A stretch of 64,000 nt of DNA from Chlamydoabsidia padenii. Lineage: Eukaryota > Mucoromycota > Mucoromycetes > Mucorales > Cunninghamellaceae. Position 1 is the stretch's first letter. Every line of letters begins with the position of its first letter. A program made the position numbers and the translations under genes. This document shows positions 49,744-62,224 of the stretch, in pieces. The stretch covers positions 806,001-870,000 of the forward strand of contig JAIWND010000006.1 of assembly GCA_025330725.1 (NCBI GenBank). The letters run 5' to 3'. Under the pieces are notes generated by a model that did no database searches, was not told the DNA's origin, and saw only the letters and a list, made by a program, of their open reading frames with translations.

Positions 49744-51324
49744 TTATAGAGAAGATGACAAGTTGTTGTGGACACCTTCTTGATCCAGCATGGAAGGATC
49801 CACTAGAGTACTTGATAATAACAACCCATCCGCATTCATTTGGACCCGATCGGTTTCATTGTGCTGCTGCCTATCTTCCCCATGGCCACTGATTCCGTTA
49901 TCGTCGTCATGATTGTTTTGATGCTTTGGCGGTGATGGTGAAGCACTGTGTCGCCTGATAGAGGAAGAGGAGAGAATGGGCAAAGAGGATGATCCTTCGT
50001 CGGTTATTATATTCGATGTTTCTGGCAAGTAAGAGTGACGCTGGGTCGATGACATGGCTTCGATCACTTCGCTGACTTCAATCGCAACACTGGCTTCCAA
50101 ATCGTAGTAGTTCCGACATAAGGGGCAGCTGAATCCAGGATAATGTTGGAATACGATCGGTCGAAGGCATTTAAAGTGGAAAACATGTGAGCAAGGCGCA
50201 ACAAAGAGTGCTTGTAAAGGTGCAATGGCGTATAGACAGATACAACATTCTTGGACAGATGACGTATTGATGATTCCTCCATTATTGTTGTTAGGGAGTA
50301 CTTTCAATGTAGTGGCCTCCAATTCAGTGTCATTGGTGTTTTTGGTGTGTGGAGATGAATCTGGTGATTGAGTTTCCATCAAATGTTGTTGAAGTTGTTG
50401 GAAGGCATGTCGACTGAATGAGTTGGACTGATGGTCGTTGTTTCTGTTGATTTCGAGTCGAATTTTTACTGCCCTATACACCTGCTCCATACCCCCTTTT
50501 TAGATAGCAGGAGAAAGAAGAAAAAAATAATCAAACAATCAGATCACCGATCAGATCATCCTCCTCCTCCTTTTTTTTTCCTTCTTTACCTTGATAATCC
50601 ATGCCCAGTTGAATGATATCACCATCCTTAAGTTCCATGGGTTCACTAACTTCATTGGAAGCAGAGAGACGAGTACGATTGACAAAGGTACCACTTGATG
50701 ATCCGGTATCACGAATAAATATCTAAGCAAAAAATAAGATTCGTTGTTAGTGCTACGTATGCACCAGCCAGTCTCCTTGTTGTTTACCTTTTTTCCGTCT
50801 TCCATCCACAGTTCAGCATGAGTTCGACTGACCACTTTGCTTTTAAAAGAGAGACGATTATGCATGGTGTGATGATCACTGTATCTTCCCAATAAAAGCA
50901 CCGTAGTAGGCGTAAGGACACGGTCGATTATATCAAACATAAAGCACTGAGAGTTCAAGCCAATGTTAGGTAGAAGGCGTATAGGAAGATTGTGTTGAGA
51001 GCTAGCGTTCGATGGTTTGTCTCGATTAGTTGGAGGAGGATTCACCGTGTTGTCGGCTATGTTTTCAAATGTTACATCAGGTTGGTATAGTTGATTGGGT
51101 TGTTGTCGAGGCTGATCGGAAGAGGGTCGTTCTGATCCCGAAGATGTCGGAAATGAAGCCGGATCATTGTTGGTGCTGGTTGAAGGACTGGTCACTCCCA
51201 TGGGTGAAGCTGGTACTGAAGTTGATGCTCTTCGACGTCGCCAGTTCTGAAACCCACTAAATATATTGCTTTTGTGTGGGTTATTACTGCTGTTAGAATG
51301 ACTTTGTGATCGTGCTAATGGCAT
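49744..51324 (-). CDS. FHA-RING E3 ubiquitin ligase (Dma1/CHFR-like)
   Basis: Three exons on the minus strand (51324-50788, 50722-50590, 50495-49744) give 473 aa. A Ser/Pro-rich N-terminus is followed by an FHA domain (about residues 125-235: VLLLGRYSD, KVVSRTHAELWMEDGK, IFIRDTGSSSGTFVNRTRLS, ELKDGDIIQLGMDYQ). The phosphothreonine-binding Arg, Ser and His residues (GRYSD, SRTHAE) are in place. A C3HC4-type RING follows (about 318-365: CCICLYAIAPLQALFVAPCSHVFHFKCLRPI...FSCPLCRNYY). The C-terminus is low-complexity. Dma proteins ubiquitinate cell-cycle and spindle/septin regulators after phospho-recognition; exact targets cannot be inferred. Motif A lies 223 bases upstream (51547-51560). Confidence 0.94.
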
Positions 51325-52438
51325 CGCCGTCTTGTTGGTGTTGATGATTTATTGTTACTAGATCCCCTCTTCTTTGTATTCAGAATGGTTGGTTGATAAT
51401 TGTTGTTACTGTTGTACGATTGTAATGTTGAATGTTGTTTATTATGTCAAACAGGTGGAAAAAGGAGAGTAGATAGAAAAAGAAAGGAAAAAAAAAAAAA
51501 AAAAGGATGGCGGGGGTTTCTCTACAAAATAGGTTTCAGACCTCGTATTCAAATCCCGCCATACCTGAAATCGTTTTACGACCTCACATGAAAAAGGATT
51601 GATCAAGAAAAAAAGAAAAACAATACCAGGTAAGTCTTTACTACATCTACCAGAGCCACTCGTTTCATTCTACCGAAGGTAATGCTTGATGCAATGCCAG
51701 TATCGGCAAGGGCAAGCGGTATGTATCATTACTTTTTCATTGAGGTATCCTACCATACATACATTACATAGGTAGAGCACACACACATATATATCCTCAT
51801 TATGTATGATATTCTCTTACATGTGAGCAAAATGAAAAACCCTAAAACATCAAAGATCAGCACTTGTTGTATGTTTTGCATGAATTGAAATCCCGACAAA
51901 GTACTTTTTTTAATGCGTTAAAAGTACGCACATTTGGTTAGTTTAATACCCCAGATTATTGCTATTAATAATGCAACAAGGCAGCAAAATAAATATAATA
52001 CAAGTTGTCCGAAGCTTTTGAAATCAAAAATCTTCTCCCCAAACATAAACAAACTGAACCGGTAGAAAAGGAAACCATTCTCTCGATATCATACAGTTAT
52101 GATATGAATATTACCACCAAAACTTAAAAAAAACAAGGTGCATTGTGGATTTGATTATTTGATTTGTATGGTATCCCGCTTTCTCCTTTATTCGTTTATG
52201 TACAGTACCTTTTCTTCCCCCCTTCACTCACCTGTCAGTGAGTGATGGGCGGGATTTGAATCTCGATTTTTCCTCCATTATAAATTAAGGGTCTTTCCCC
52301 TTTCCAATTATTCCCTTTCTCTTTCGCTTTGTTTTTACTTTTTTTTTAATTTTTTTATTTTTATCAAATTCGTTTATCTTTACTACTACGACTCTTTGGT
52401 TTTATTACATTTGTCTCTTATATATTGAAATCGACAAC
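51325..52438. promoter_or_regulatory. Divergent upstream regions of the FHA-RING and PPN2-like genes
   Basis: Motif A boxes at 51547-51560 (ATTCAAATCCCGCC) and 52248-52260 (GGCGGGATTTGAA). A composite element lies at 51877-51897: TGCATGAA directly followed by TTGAAATCCCGAC. The middle (51650-52200) shows no supported gene. Confidence 0.55.
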
Positions 52439-52612
52439 ATGATACTCGCTACCTCCACGAATGAAAAAACTGACATACTTTATGAAGAGACCTCACCGAT
52501 CGACACAGCCAACAAAAGGAAAAGATTGTATTGGCTCTTAGCAGGTCTAATTGGCCTTGTTGTGATTTCAGTTGCTATTGTTGTGCCTTTGGTGGTGATG
52601 AATGAACGTAAC

Positions 52613-52645
<33 letters not shown>

Positions 52646-53622
52646 ACTCTTCCTCCCAGCAGTGTAGATCCTTCCAGGTCGATTGGTGGTAGAAACAACA
52701 GCACTTCTATTACTGGTGGTTATGCGGCTTACCGAAACGGTGATGGGATAGTCAATGGATATGCAGTGTCCAATTATGCTAACCTCACTCGGATCCAAAC
52801 AATCGAAGGCGACGCTTTGGTAAACAAACAACGCATCTTTGTATTTGGTGACATTCATGGCTGTCTGGACGAATTTAACAAACTGGTTGACCAAATACAA
52901 TTCAACCCTTCCTCGGATTTGATTATTTTGGCTGGTGACATGATTGCTAAAGGACCTGCTAGCTCGGGGGTCATTCGACGGGCCAAGGAACTCAAGGCAT
53001 TATGCGTGCGTGGTAATCATGATGACAAGGCGGTACGATTCAAGACATATGAAAAATCTCATGGATCTTCTGGAATGGATCAACCGAATGAAATCATGCC
53101 AGAAGGAAATGTACCTGATCCTCTAAAGTACAAGAATGCTCATTTGGCTCTCTCAAGGTAAGAAAAAAAAAAAAAAAAGATTATACTAACAGTGCTTATA
53201 ATCTATTTCTTAATAGAGATCTCTCGGATGATGATTATGATTACTTGGTCAGTTGTCCAGCTATCTTGCATCTACCTTCTTTAAACAACAGTGTCGTGGT
53301 CCATGGTGGATTGGATCCTACCGTTACTGACTTGGCTCAGCAACAACCTTTGAATGTAATGACAATGCGCGATATTGATGAAGGCCATCCAACGGACAAG
53401 AAAAAGGTAGGATCTCCTTGGGCCGATATTTGGAACCAAGCTCAGGAACACTCGAATTCACCTGTCAATGTCTATTATGGTCATGATGCTAGCCGGGGTC
53501 TTGTGATCAAGCCATTTACTTATGGACTAGATACTGGTTGTGTTTATGGAAGAAATCTAACTACCATTGAAATGAAATCCAAACAAACCTTTAGTGTACC
53601 TTGTAAACAGTATGCTCTTTAA
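52439..53622 (+). CDS. Vacuolar endopolyphosphatase-like metallophosphoesterase (PPN2 family)
   Basis: Two exons (52439-53157, 53217-53622) give 374 aa. A short cytosolic N-terminus, one transmembrane helix (LYWLLAGLIGLVVISVAIVVPLVVM, about residues 31-55), a poly-Gln run from a (CAA)n tract at 52618-52648, and then a calcineurin-like phosphoesterase domain in the lumen. The five metal-site motifs are intact: FGDIHGCLDE, ILAGDMIAKGP, VRGNHDDKAV, VVVHGGLDP and YYGHDASRG. This type II topology and motif set match yeast Ppn2, a Zn-dependent vacuolar endopolyphosphatase. A related bacterial-type ApaH activity cannot be excluded by sequence. AGTs and sequons (NNST, NLT) fit a glycosylated luminal domain. 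Motif A is 179 bases upstream. Confidence 0.9.
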
Positions 53623-54889
53623 ATGCCCTATTATTAGATTTAGTCAAGGATAGTTTTTGTCTCATTTGTGTCACTTTTATTCCCCCCCCTTCTTCTTTTT
53701 GCCCTTTAATGTAACTGTCTATGTATGTACCTTTTTCACCCTTCCCATTATTACCTGCCACAACAGTAATAAATATATTTATATCACAAATAAAGATAAT
53801 GATGACTTTTAAACACTGCTCTTCTGGGGATTCTGGTTTACGATGTCTCCTGGATCACTCCTTTTTATTTCATATTGTCTCCTGCACGTGGCAAATCTTA
53901 TTGGTTTGATTTGTATACCATTCAACCTTTATGCGCTTAACATATGTTTGTATACATACCACAAGTGAAAGTGCATGGGTAAAAACTGTATCTTTTTTTT
54001 TTCGTTCATGCGTCGGGGTTTTAAATAACAAAAAGGAAAGTGATCGGATACTCGGATAAACCGTTCCAACTTGGTTAACTAAACAAGTTCAAGTTGATCG
54101 TAAACTGATAATATGTCTCCAACAGGAAAAAAAAAAAAGCACATCACCCCTAACTTGTACTTATGCATTGTTCATCAATCTGATTCGATAAGGTGAAAAG
54201 AAGAAGTGAATGGGCTTGCTTATTAGAAACCAGAAATAAAGTGATCAACGTGTTAAAGTTACTTGGACGACAACAAGTGGCAAGAGCGGAAGAAGATTGG
54301 TAATTCTGCTACTCCTCACTGATGTTCTTTTCTTCTTCCATATCGCCTTTTAGATAATGCAAACAAGTACATCATCAACATTCAAAATATAGAAGAAACC
54401 CCATTCCGTTCATGCAAAAATAATACTTGCATGAATTCAAAAAAGGCGGCGAGTCATTTTCGGCGGGATGTGAATTTAACTTTTGGACTGATGTACCCCT
54501 TAAAACGTACCTCCTTTTACTATATATCCCTTAAAGATCTTTTTTTGCCCTGAAGTTGAGCAAAGTTGTTATACTTTATTCTCTCACTCCTGCGCATAGA
54601 CACAAACTCAACCAATAATCGTATTGTTTCCGAGCATCCAGTAATTCAAGAGTGTAACAGATGCATGCTGAGTGTAGGCTCAGCATTTTACAGTATTACT
54701 TTTCAACCAACATAATATAGTGACTGATCATGTATACATAAAATCGGGAGGTTAAACCTGAAAAGGATGGTCGACATAAAGTGATACATCAGGTCACCTT
54801 CACAAATTAACCGATTACAACAACTATCACATTATTTATCTTTTTTATTTATGTTTTAAAAGATACAGAATTTATTAATAACCATCTAT
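53623..54889. other. Intergenic region with possible gene remnant
   Basis: PPN2-like 3' UTR (AATAAATATA near 53768). A plus-strand stretch at 54194-54303 translates without stop as KRRSEWACLLETRNKVINVL, then KLLGRQQVARAEEDW and TAA, which looks protein-like but has no start. Motif A/B variants lie at 54005-54030 (TTCATGCGTCGGGG, TTTTAAAT) and 54403-54480 (TTCATGCA, TTGCATGAATTC, GGCGGGATGTGAATTT). Confidence 0.4.
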
Positions 54890-55770
54890 TCTACAAATTA
54901 GTATATAAACAAAGTATTATCACTAGTACTTGAGCCAGAAGGATTATCTGAGCCAAAAGATCGAACAAGAGAGACATCTATATTTTTCAGGTAGACCACA
55001 TGGTGCCTAAAGATAAGATAAAAAAAAACAGATCAGTATGTATGATGATCCATCATTGATGCAAGACTTTAACCAGTTGTGTAGTCCGCCCCTCCCCCTT
55101 CTCCCCACGCATGGCACAAAAGTCAACTCTGTATATTGTTCGTCTCTTACCTTTAATCCAGTTTTCATTCCCGGGACCGAGTTATCCTATACATGACAAG
55201 GATCAATGCATCAATCAAGAATACCAACCGTCATTATGTTCACCGGCTGACCCAAACAAAAAGACATTTACTATCGGTAATCGGTGAATGATTTAGTTAC
55301 AGATACTCAGCCTATTTTGTTTGTTTTACCTTTATTGCAAGCCGAATTAGAAGGTATCATCCCATTTGTATCATACAGAAGAAGGAGTTGTTTATCATAA
55401 ACGCATCATCCGAGAGCAGTGAATTGGTATACATTATCATTTTCTTGAGCCTATCAAAAGAGAGAGAGATAGACCGGAGGCGTTAGTTAATGTATGATCC
55501 AAGTGCATAATGCCAGTCTATACCATAGCTATCCTTTTATATTGTTTGTTTGTTTTACCTTTGCCACCTTAACCTTTGCTCACCTTCGTTATTCGTTTCA
55601 ACCATCGTGAGTATCATGTTTGTGGAAAAGTCCAGTGGGAGGAGACAATAATTGAATATTCGTCGTAATCAAAGTTTGCTGTGAATTGTTTGCAACCAGT
55701 AGGTTTATAATCCATCACTATTGATACAGTATAGCCAAGCTACCTTATTAAAGATGAGTAATAAAGAGAT
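54890..55770 (-). pseudogene. Decayed membrane-protein gene (locus B), related to loci A and C
   Basis: On the minus strand the 5' part reads YYSSLIR, stop, then MDYKPTGCKQFTANFDYDEY followed by a frame break. The nucleotide match to locus A continues through ATGGTTGAAACGAATA and on to GGCAAAGGTAAAAC, a donor-like end at about 55560. Further downstream are exon-like p blocks ending in GGTAAAAC (near 55330) and GGTAAGAG (near 55150). A terminal exon-like block lies at 55010-54900: HHVVYLKNIDVSLVRSFGSD, then NPSGSSTSDNTLFIY and a stop. This resembles the LLHYVEY end of locus A. No continuous reading frame exists, so it is called a pseudogene. Confidence 0.5.
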
Positions 55771-56208
55771 GTCAAGTTGCAATTGAGGGAGGAGTGAGAG
55801 AAGAGTGTAAAAAATTCAAATCGCCCTCCTTTTTTTTAAAATCCCCAAATGTCAAACTCCGCCTTTGGCCTCTTTTCTAGTCGAAATAAAAAAAAACATC
55901 ACTCACTCGATTCTTCACCGTTGTAACCATTTATACTCTCAAATAGCTTCAGATCATCATGTCAGCTTAAGAGACGATGAAAAAAGTGTGTGACAAGATT
56001 GGTCAAGGTGGATGAATCGTCTTTTGAACTGGTGTCTACATCCAAATCCCGCTTCCCCAGACCTGACCGAAGCTCGGCGGGATTTCAAATCAAAATATCG
56101 GCATATAACGTTTACTTGCCGTGTGGTTTTATAAAAAGTTAGTTATATAAGTAGAGTTTATTTGAATAAAAGGAATTGATAAAGAGAGATGTACATGACT
56201 ATAGGTAA

Positions 56209-56262
<54 letters not shown>

Positions 56263-56392
56263 GAGGGTGAGAGAGAGAGAGTAGAGTAAAGTAAAGTATT
56301 TATACAAATTACGCAAAGAGTAAAATTAAATCAAAGGAATGATGGGAGATACATGGATGGGGGGATACTATCACTAGATGAAGAACTACTTT
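55771..56392. other. Intergenic region with long A tract and two motif A boxes
   Basis: Motif A at 56042-56052 (CCAAATCCCGC) and in reverse at 56076-56090 (GGCGGGATTTCAAAT), 24 bases apart. An A tract of about 44 bases is at 56214-56257, in the 3' flank of the penta-EF-hand gene. The motif pair faces no nearby annotated start except decayed locus B. Confidence 0.55.
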
Positions 56393-57502
56393 TTAAGCCT
56401 TTTGACGAATCACAAGTTCCAAAAACTAGATCATAATAGAAGAAGAAGAAAAAAGATGAGTATCAAAGTGTCTTTATGTTCTATTCCTTCTTGTTACCTG
56501 TTCATAGTTGATTTGAATCCAGCCATCATTATCCGTATCGAAAGAACGGAAGGAATCAGTCAATGTCTTGACATTCACACATGCTTGGACAAAGTTGTCA
56601 AAAGTCACATCCCCTTTGCCTGATTGACCACCACCATGTCCTTTAAGAGGTAAGTTAAACGATCAAGTTTATAAAACATCATTCCTCTTTGTCCTTACCA
56701 TATTTATCAAACTTTTGAATCAAAACATTGATGAATCGATCCGAGAGATTATATCCAAAGGTCCGTAAAGCATTTTTCATTTCATTACGATCGATACTAC
56801 CAGATCCATCCACATCAAAGGTTTGGAAGCACCGTTTCCAATCTTCAATGTATTTCCATAACCCAGCAAATTCTTGAAAGTCAATGGTACCAGAATTATC
56901 TAAAAAAGAAGGATCAAGAGTCACAAGGCAAAGAGATTAGTCTAGTTGTTCAGTCGGGAGGTCCTTTTAGCCGACACAAGGTATGTAAAAGTCAGTAGTC
57001 CCCCGACCACATGGAATCCCTTGGCACTATATATGTTTTTTTTTTTTCTTTTTCTTTACCCGTATCAAACATATTCACCATGGTACGGACAGTTTCGATA
57101 TTAAATGGACTCCAGTCACCATTCACCAAAGCACGTTGAAGTTCATCCACTGTAAGTTGTCCTGAATGATCGGTATCGACAGCAGTAAACCAACTCCATA
57201 GTTGAGGGTCAGCTCCAGGGGGTGGTCCTTGTTGCCTTGGAGGAGGTCGACCTAAATAAAGGGGGGGGGAAGGGAAGACATTTAGTCCAATATTAGACAA
57301 GTTGACTTTTTATTAACTTACCATAACTTTGAGGAGGAGGATAACCTTGTTGTGGTGCCCCATACCCACCATAATTAGGAGGAGGAGGTTGACTATATCG
57401 GTTATGAGGAGTACCACCTACTTGAGGAGATCCATAGGCTTGTTGTGGTGGTGGAGGAGGAGGAGATTGATGATAACCGTATTGATTAGGATTGTAAGCC
57501 AT
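56393..57502 (-). CDS. Penta-EF-hand calcium-binding protein (peflin/ALG-2 type)
   Basis: Five exons on the minus strand (57502-57322, 57251-57060, 56899-56699, 56640-56498, 56425-56393) give 249 aa. The first 75 residues are rich in Pro, Gly, Tyr and Gln (MAYNPNQYGYHQSPPPPPP...), typical of PEF proteins. EF-hand loops: AVDTDHSGQLTVDEL (EF1), FDTDNSGTIDFQEF (EF2), FDVDGSGSIDRNEM (EF3), degenerate EF4 KFDKYGGHGGGQSGKGDVTFDNF, and EF5 FDTDNDGWIQINYEQFLELVI. Yeast Pef1 and human ALG-2/peflin act in polarity and COPII-linked calcium signalling; the exact role is not deducible. The second intron's acceptor and third intron borders are canonical. The 5' UTR region holds about 42 T on the coding strand. 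Confidence 0.94.
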
Positions 57503-57524
57503 AAGGAAAGATGGATAGTAAAAG

Positions 57525-57567
<43 letters not shown>

Positions 57568-58019
57568 GTGAGAGAAAGAGCGGAAGGAATGGAAAAAAAG
57601 AAAAAGAGACTTTTTTTTTTCTTCGTTGCACTATTAAATTTTAAACGAGCTGTGATTGGCTGAGATGTCGTAGCCTCGGATCCAAAAATAGATGCCAAGA
57701 TGGCAACCTCGCCCTTCTCAAACATGCAATGTCATCCACCAATGTCAGTAACAAGATGATCGTAATATCTCGTCTTCTTTTTTGATGCCCTTCAAGACAT
57801 TTTATGGAGGGAGGTTTTGCCAACCATGAGTGATCTATTCATCATTGATCAAATTTACGTAGCCAGATATGCAAAACAAGTAGGACCTCCTCCACCCAGT
57901 TTTCATATCCCGCCACAACCAACTTCAGGTACAACTTTATACAATACAACCCCAAAAAAGTTTATTCATAACATTAGCGCTTATTATTACTATTATTATT
58001 AAGCAAAGAGACAACTAGA
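57503..58019. promoter_or_regulatory. Penta-EF-hand promoter
   Basis: Long A tract at 57524-57565 (T on the coding strand), TGATTGGCTG (inverted CCAAT) at about 57652, and a motif A variant TTTTCATATCCCGCC at about 57900. A plus-strand ORF at 57817-58002 has no domain and is not called. Confidence 0.5.
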
Positions 58020-61000
58020 TTATTCTATTTGACTACGTAAAAAGCCTAACATGAAGGGGACCATGGAATTCTGCACGACCAATTTGATGATTTCATACCC
58101 ACGTTTAGTTACCACATTAGTGGCCCCACCAGGCAAAGAGATCAAAGAGCTTCGACTGTCATCATTCGACGTCTCGCCCTTTAAAGATTTGTTGGTATCC
58201 GTGTCCTTTTTTTCATCTGCCGTTTCGTCGCCTTCCTTTGTCGTGGTGGTCGAGGGATGATGATCCATGTCGTTTTTATCATTGGTGTCATTAGCAGTCG
58301 TTCGCATCGCCACACTAGCCGTTCCCTTCTTCACCTCGTCGGCCAATAAGAGTTCCTTCAACACCTGTAATGCCACCCGTTCTTCTGCCGATAAACAAGT
58401 GGTTGACCATTTCTTGTGGGTGTTTCTGATGGTTCGAGTCGATTCGCAACCCAGTACCACCACACAACCGCACAGTTTTGTCAAGTGAGCCATCCAATCC
58501 ATCTTTTCTTGTTCTGTTTCCACACTAAACATATATCGCCGTTTCACCATGGTGGATTTGCTTGATGTGGTGATGCCAGATCCTTCTACTGCAGATGTTC
58601 CATCCGACTCCGTGGGTGTTGACAGTGCTGTTTCTGTAGGTGATCTGATGCCCTTTAGTGACATCGAGTCATTGTCCATCGTGGGTTTATCGTTACTTGT
58701 TGCTGGATGATTGTGCTTGTTATTGCTGGTGGCTGCTGCTTTCGCCCGGGCTGCTTTCATTGCTGCTGCCTTGACCGCACGCATATCTGTATGACTGAAG
58801 GCAAGCTGGAAGGTATACCGCATAAAATGTCGTTCCACCACCATGGTCTTGGTTCTTGGTAAAGTCGGACTGACATAGTTCCCAGCATTTATTCCTGATT
58901 TTATAAACATCAAACTGGTGCGGCCTAATGTATTTCCAGTGATCGTGAAGGATTGGGTGCATGAGGTCGAAAAGTCCAAGACGTTGGGTTGGATCAGCAA
59001 GTCTTGGCCCCGGAGTTTGATTTGTAACCCAGGATCTGCATTTGGAATAGACAAGGTAATTGGTGCCGAGGCTACGCCCTTGATCAGTCGTGTTGGTAAT
59101 CGGTACGGTAGTACACTAATAACTTGGCTATTGTCTTCATTGCAATTATCACCATTGTCATTGTTGTTATCCGCCCCCTTGTTTTCCAATCCAGTTTCCA
59201 GTCGTTCGGCCAGAATAGATCGATACATTTCCTCCATGAATTCCCGAGGCACCAGAGCATATTGATCATAATGAGTCCAACGGTCCAAAAAGTCATCCAA
59301 TGTTGGTTTGTAAGGTTGTTCCGAGCTTTCGCGCAATGCTGTAATATAATGTAGTGGTTCAATAGCTACACTGCCTCTGTGTTGTAAGTATCGCTGATGT
59401 TGGTGTCGGTGATCTACAATGGTGGATGATCTGACCGCCATTGAAGGTGGTGACCCCGAGGAGGACGCCGATGCTGTTGCTTTTGCTGCCAAATCCCGGT
59501 ATTGATCCACTGTTGTTGCCCGTCGTGCCAGTCGTTGTCGATCACTTTTTTCCTTTTGTTTCCTAGCATACCAAAACACATCCTTGTCACTGTCAGCATC
59601 ATACCAGATTTCGGCGTTCAAGAAGAGCATAGCCACCACCACCTTGACCACCATATCTTCATGGAATTTGACAACGTTTTGATTCGCATCGTGCCATTTC
59701 TTTGCAAAATGTTCCACCACATATTCCAGAGCCTCCCATTGAGCAGGAAGACGGAAGGTCGTTAGCAAGATCCGTAGCGCTTCATCCAACCGAAGACCCA
59801 CGAGTCGGAAGCAATCCAAAAAGGCATCATACACATCACCATGTTTCCTGTCACCCAAATATTGGCCGAGTTTTTGGCGATTGAGATCTGGTGTTTTGAA
59901 TAAAAAGTTGGCAATGCTGAGAGGGTCCAGAGTGAGTACTTGTTTATCCAAAAGATAGGCAATACCAGATTCAGCACTTGATTTGAATTTCCGTAAAGCA
60001 AATGCCAAGATAGGATGCATTTTACGCGGTGGTACTGGAGAAAGACAAGGTTCTTGATGCTGTTGGTTTTGTTGTTGTTGTTGGTCTTCTTGAGATAGGT
60101 AAAGAGTGAGCTTGCTGAGTTCGACAATGTTTTTCACCTGGAATAGACTGTTTTCGTTGGGCCGGAATCGGAACCTGTTATCGCCTTGACTGCCGCCATT
60201 GCTGTTGTTGTTTACCGTTGCCCCGCCGACAATGATGTTTTCATCCATGATGGGTTTGCAGATCAATAATAGGTCGTTGAATAAAAACAAGTATCGGTCC
60301 TTGATGGTGTTGGCATTCACTACTTCAAACACAGGCGTCTGAAGCAAATGGGTGCGGGGACTTTTACGGGCGATGTTTTTGGCTGGTAGGTGGTGTTGAT
60401 GTTGATTTGATTCCGATGGAGAAGTTACTTTCAAATCAGTGTTAGTTGGATATATAGATGATGGTGGCGATGCTTGTTCAGTGACATGTCGATCAGTGGC
60501 TGAAGATGCCGAGTCCTGTGTTGTGCCTTTGTATCCTTTCATCGCTAGCATTTTATTGAATCTCTCCATAGAGGAAGGAGGTGGAGTCAAAGAGGAATCA
60601 TCTATACAAATAAAATAAAGTAAGTATACGGGATGTAAAATTGAGATCAGACTTACCTTCAGTTTGGTCAAAAGCAGAAGAAGGAAGAGGCGCCAAAGGT
60701 GATGGTGATCTTGCTTTCACAATATCAGTTTTCCGCTTGCTGCCACTTGTTACTGTTCGCCAAAGTAAAGGTGAAGGAGTTGGATGATGATAACCAGAGT
60801 GACTACTAGGTGGCACTAATCCGGGCGAGTGCTTTTCCAGATCATCGTCCGATAATTCAATGTCGCTATCTTCGTGCTGTATGTGTAAGAACCTGCTGTT
60901 GTGTAGTTGTTTCGGACTGGGGTGATCTTCAACATCATCGTCGTTTTCATCTTCTTCGTCAAAGTGGTTGGTTTGGCGGATATGGTGTTGATAAGGTGGT

Positions 61001-61621
61001 CCATTTTCTCTTTCATAACGATGGCGAAGAGAAAAGTATCTAGAGTCGTTGTGATAATGTCGTGATACTGGTGAGGATTGAGTGTTATCTTCATGATTAC
61101 TGAGGTGAGGATGACTAGTATGAATGTTGTGATTGTTGTTGTGACCAATACCAAGATGAGGTGTACTTGTCGTTGAGAAGGACGAGGTAACAAAAGGAGA
61201 TAGACCGTAATAAGCACTAGAGTCGAATTCATTCAACAGAGAGCCAGAGGAAGACGATAGGTCTTGTTGATCAAGGCCAGCAAAGTGATGAGACTTGTTG
61301 GAATGAGGTCTCTCCCAACTAGGGAAGGAAGGCACAGGTACACCACGGTCAATAAGTCGTTGAGTAAAAGATGATGGTGGAGAAGATGAGGCCTTTGAAG
61401 CACTATCTATTTATTAAAAAAAAAACAAAGTTAGTATTATTCGATGAGCCAATCTATTGTTGATTACCTCTTCTTGTCAGTTGGTCAAAAGCAGCCTGGA
61501 CATCCTTGTTACTTGACACTTGTAGTTGGCGGTCTTCTTGTGATGAAGATGACTTTTCCCGATTGCTTCCAGAAGACTGAGATGGTGTTAAAGTAAAGGA
61601 GTTGGAGGTGTCGTCATTCAT
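58020..61621 (-). CDS. Sec7-domain ARF guanine nucleotide exchange factor with PH domain (Syt1/Sec74-like)
   Basis: Three exons on the minus strand (61621-61468, 61406-60657, 60601-58020) give 1161 aa. A disordered N-terminal 330 residues is rich in Ser, His and Pro. A PH-like strand pair follows (TPVFEVVNANTIKDRYLFLFNDLLLICKP). The Sec7 domain comes next: SGIAYLLDKQVLTLDPLSIANFLFKTPDLNRQKLGQYLGD, FRLVGLRLDEALRILLTTFRLPAQWEALEYVVEHFAKKW, ending with a helical region FHEDMVVKVVVAMLFLNAEIW. The usual catalytic glutamate motif (FRLPGEAQ) reads FRLPAQWE, so the glutamic-finger region is altered or shifted. A later PH domain (from ITLSIPNADPGLQIKLRGQDLL to KRRYMFSVETEQEKMDWMAHLTKLCGC) follows. Expected role: activating ARF GTPases at Golgi or plasma membrane; the altered finger makes full activity uncertain. 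Confidence 0.85.
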
Positions 61622-61885
61622 AGAGTGTGATGGGTATGTAGGATCAAGTGTTGAATTAAAAATATAAAAGAGAGAGAGAAAAGAAAAAAAGAAAAAAAAA
61701 AAAAAAAAAGGAAAAGAGAGGGAGAAAGTGGAATATGAGCGGCGAATGAAATCTACCCCTAATTTTTAAGGTTTTACAACCACGCCGAAAAGTTAAAACA
61801 CTTACAAAATTATGCAACTGTTCTGTCTTCGGAAACTTTTACCATTGTTCTTTTCCTCATTATCTTTTTAAACAGTACTCGAAAA

Positions 61886-62224
61886 ATGAAGGATACTTTC
61901 ACTTTCTCAACATATTCTGAGAAGGTAATCATCTTTTTGTACTGTGCATATTAGTTTTACTAACTTTTTACTTTTTCAATGAAAAAGTTCTCGGCATCCG
62001 AACATCCTAAAGCTATGAATGAAAAGAAAAATGATCGACGCCATTTTATACGAGGGATCATTCAAGATGCAAAAGAAAAAAATCAAAAGTGGTTTAAAAA
62101 ACATCAACTAGACAAAGCCAGTAAAGAGGATCTTTCGGTTTCTACCATCTTCAATAACAATAAACTCGCCAAGCTGGTTAATGTGCTGATAAATCACTTT
62201 TACTTTAAGAAGGGTAATATATAA
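61886..62224 (+). CDS. Small basic hypothetical protein
   Basis: A two-exon model (61886-61924, 61988-62224; intron GTAATC...AAAAAG) gives 91 aa: MKDTFTFSTYSEK joined to FSASEHPKAMNEKKNDRRHF and so on, ending HFYFKKGNI. Lys-rich and probably helical in the middle (GIIQDAKEKNQKWFKKHQLDKASKEDL). No domain is recognised. An alternative is the ATG at 61979, giving the second exon alone plus two residues. It starts 265 bases from the divergent ARF-GEF start. Could be spurious. Confidence 0.4.

Noticed and set aside
55500..55760. Loci A and B as a structured non-coding RNA gene
   Set aside because: The conserved stretches keep codon-like substitution and hydrophobic exons downstream, so decayed coding genes explain them better.
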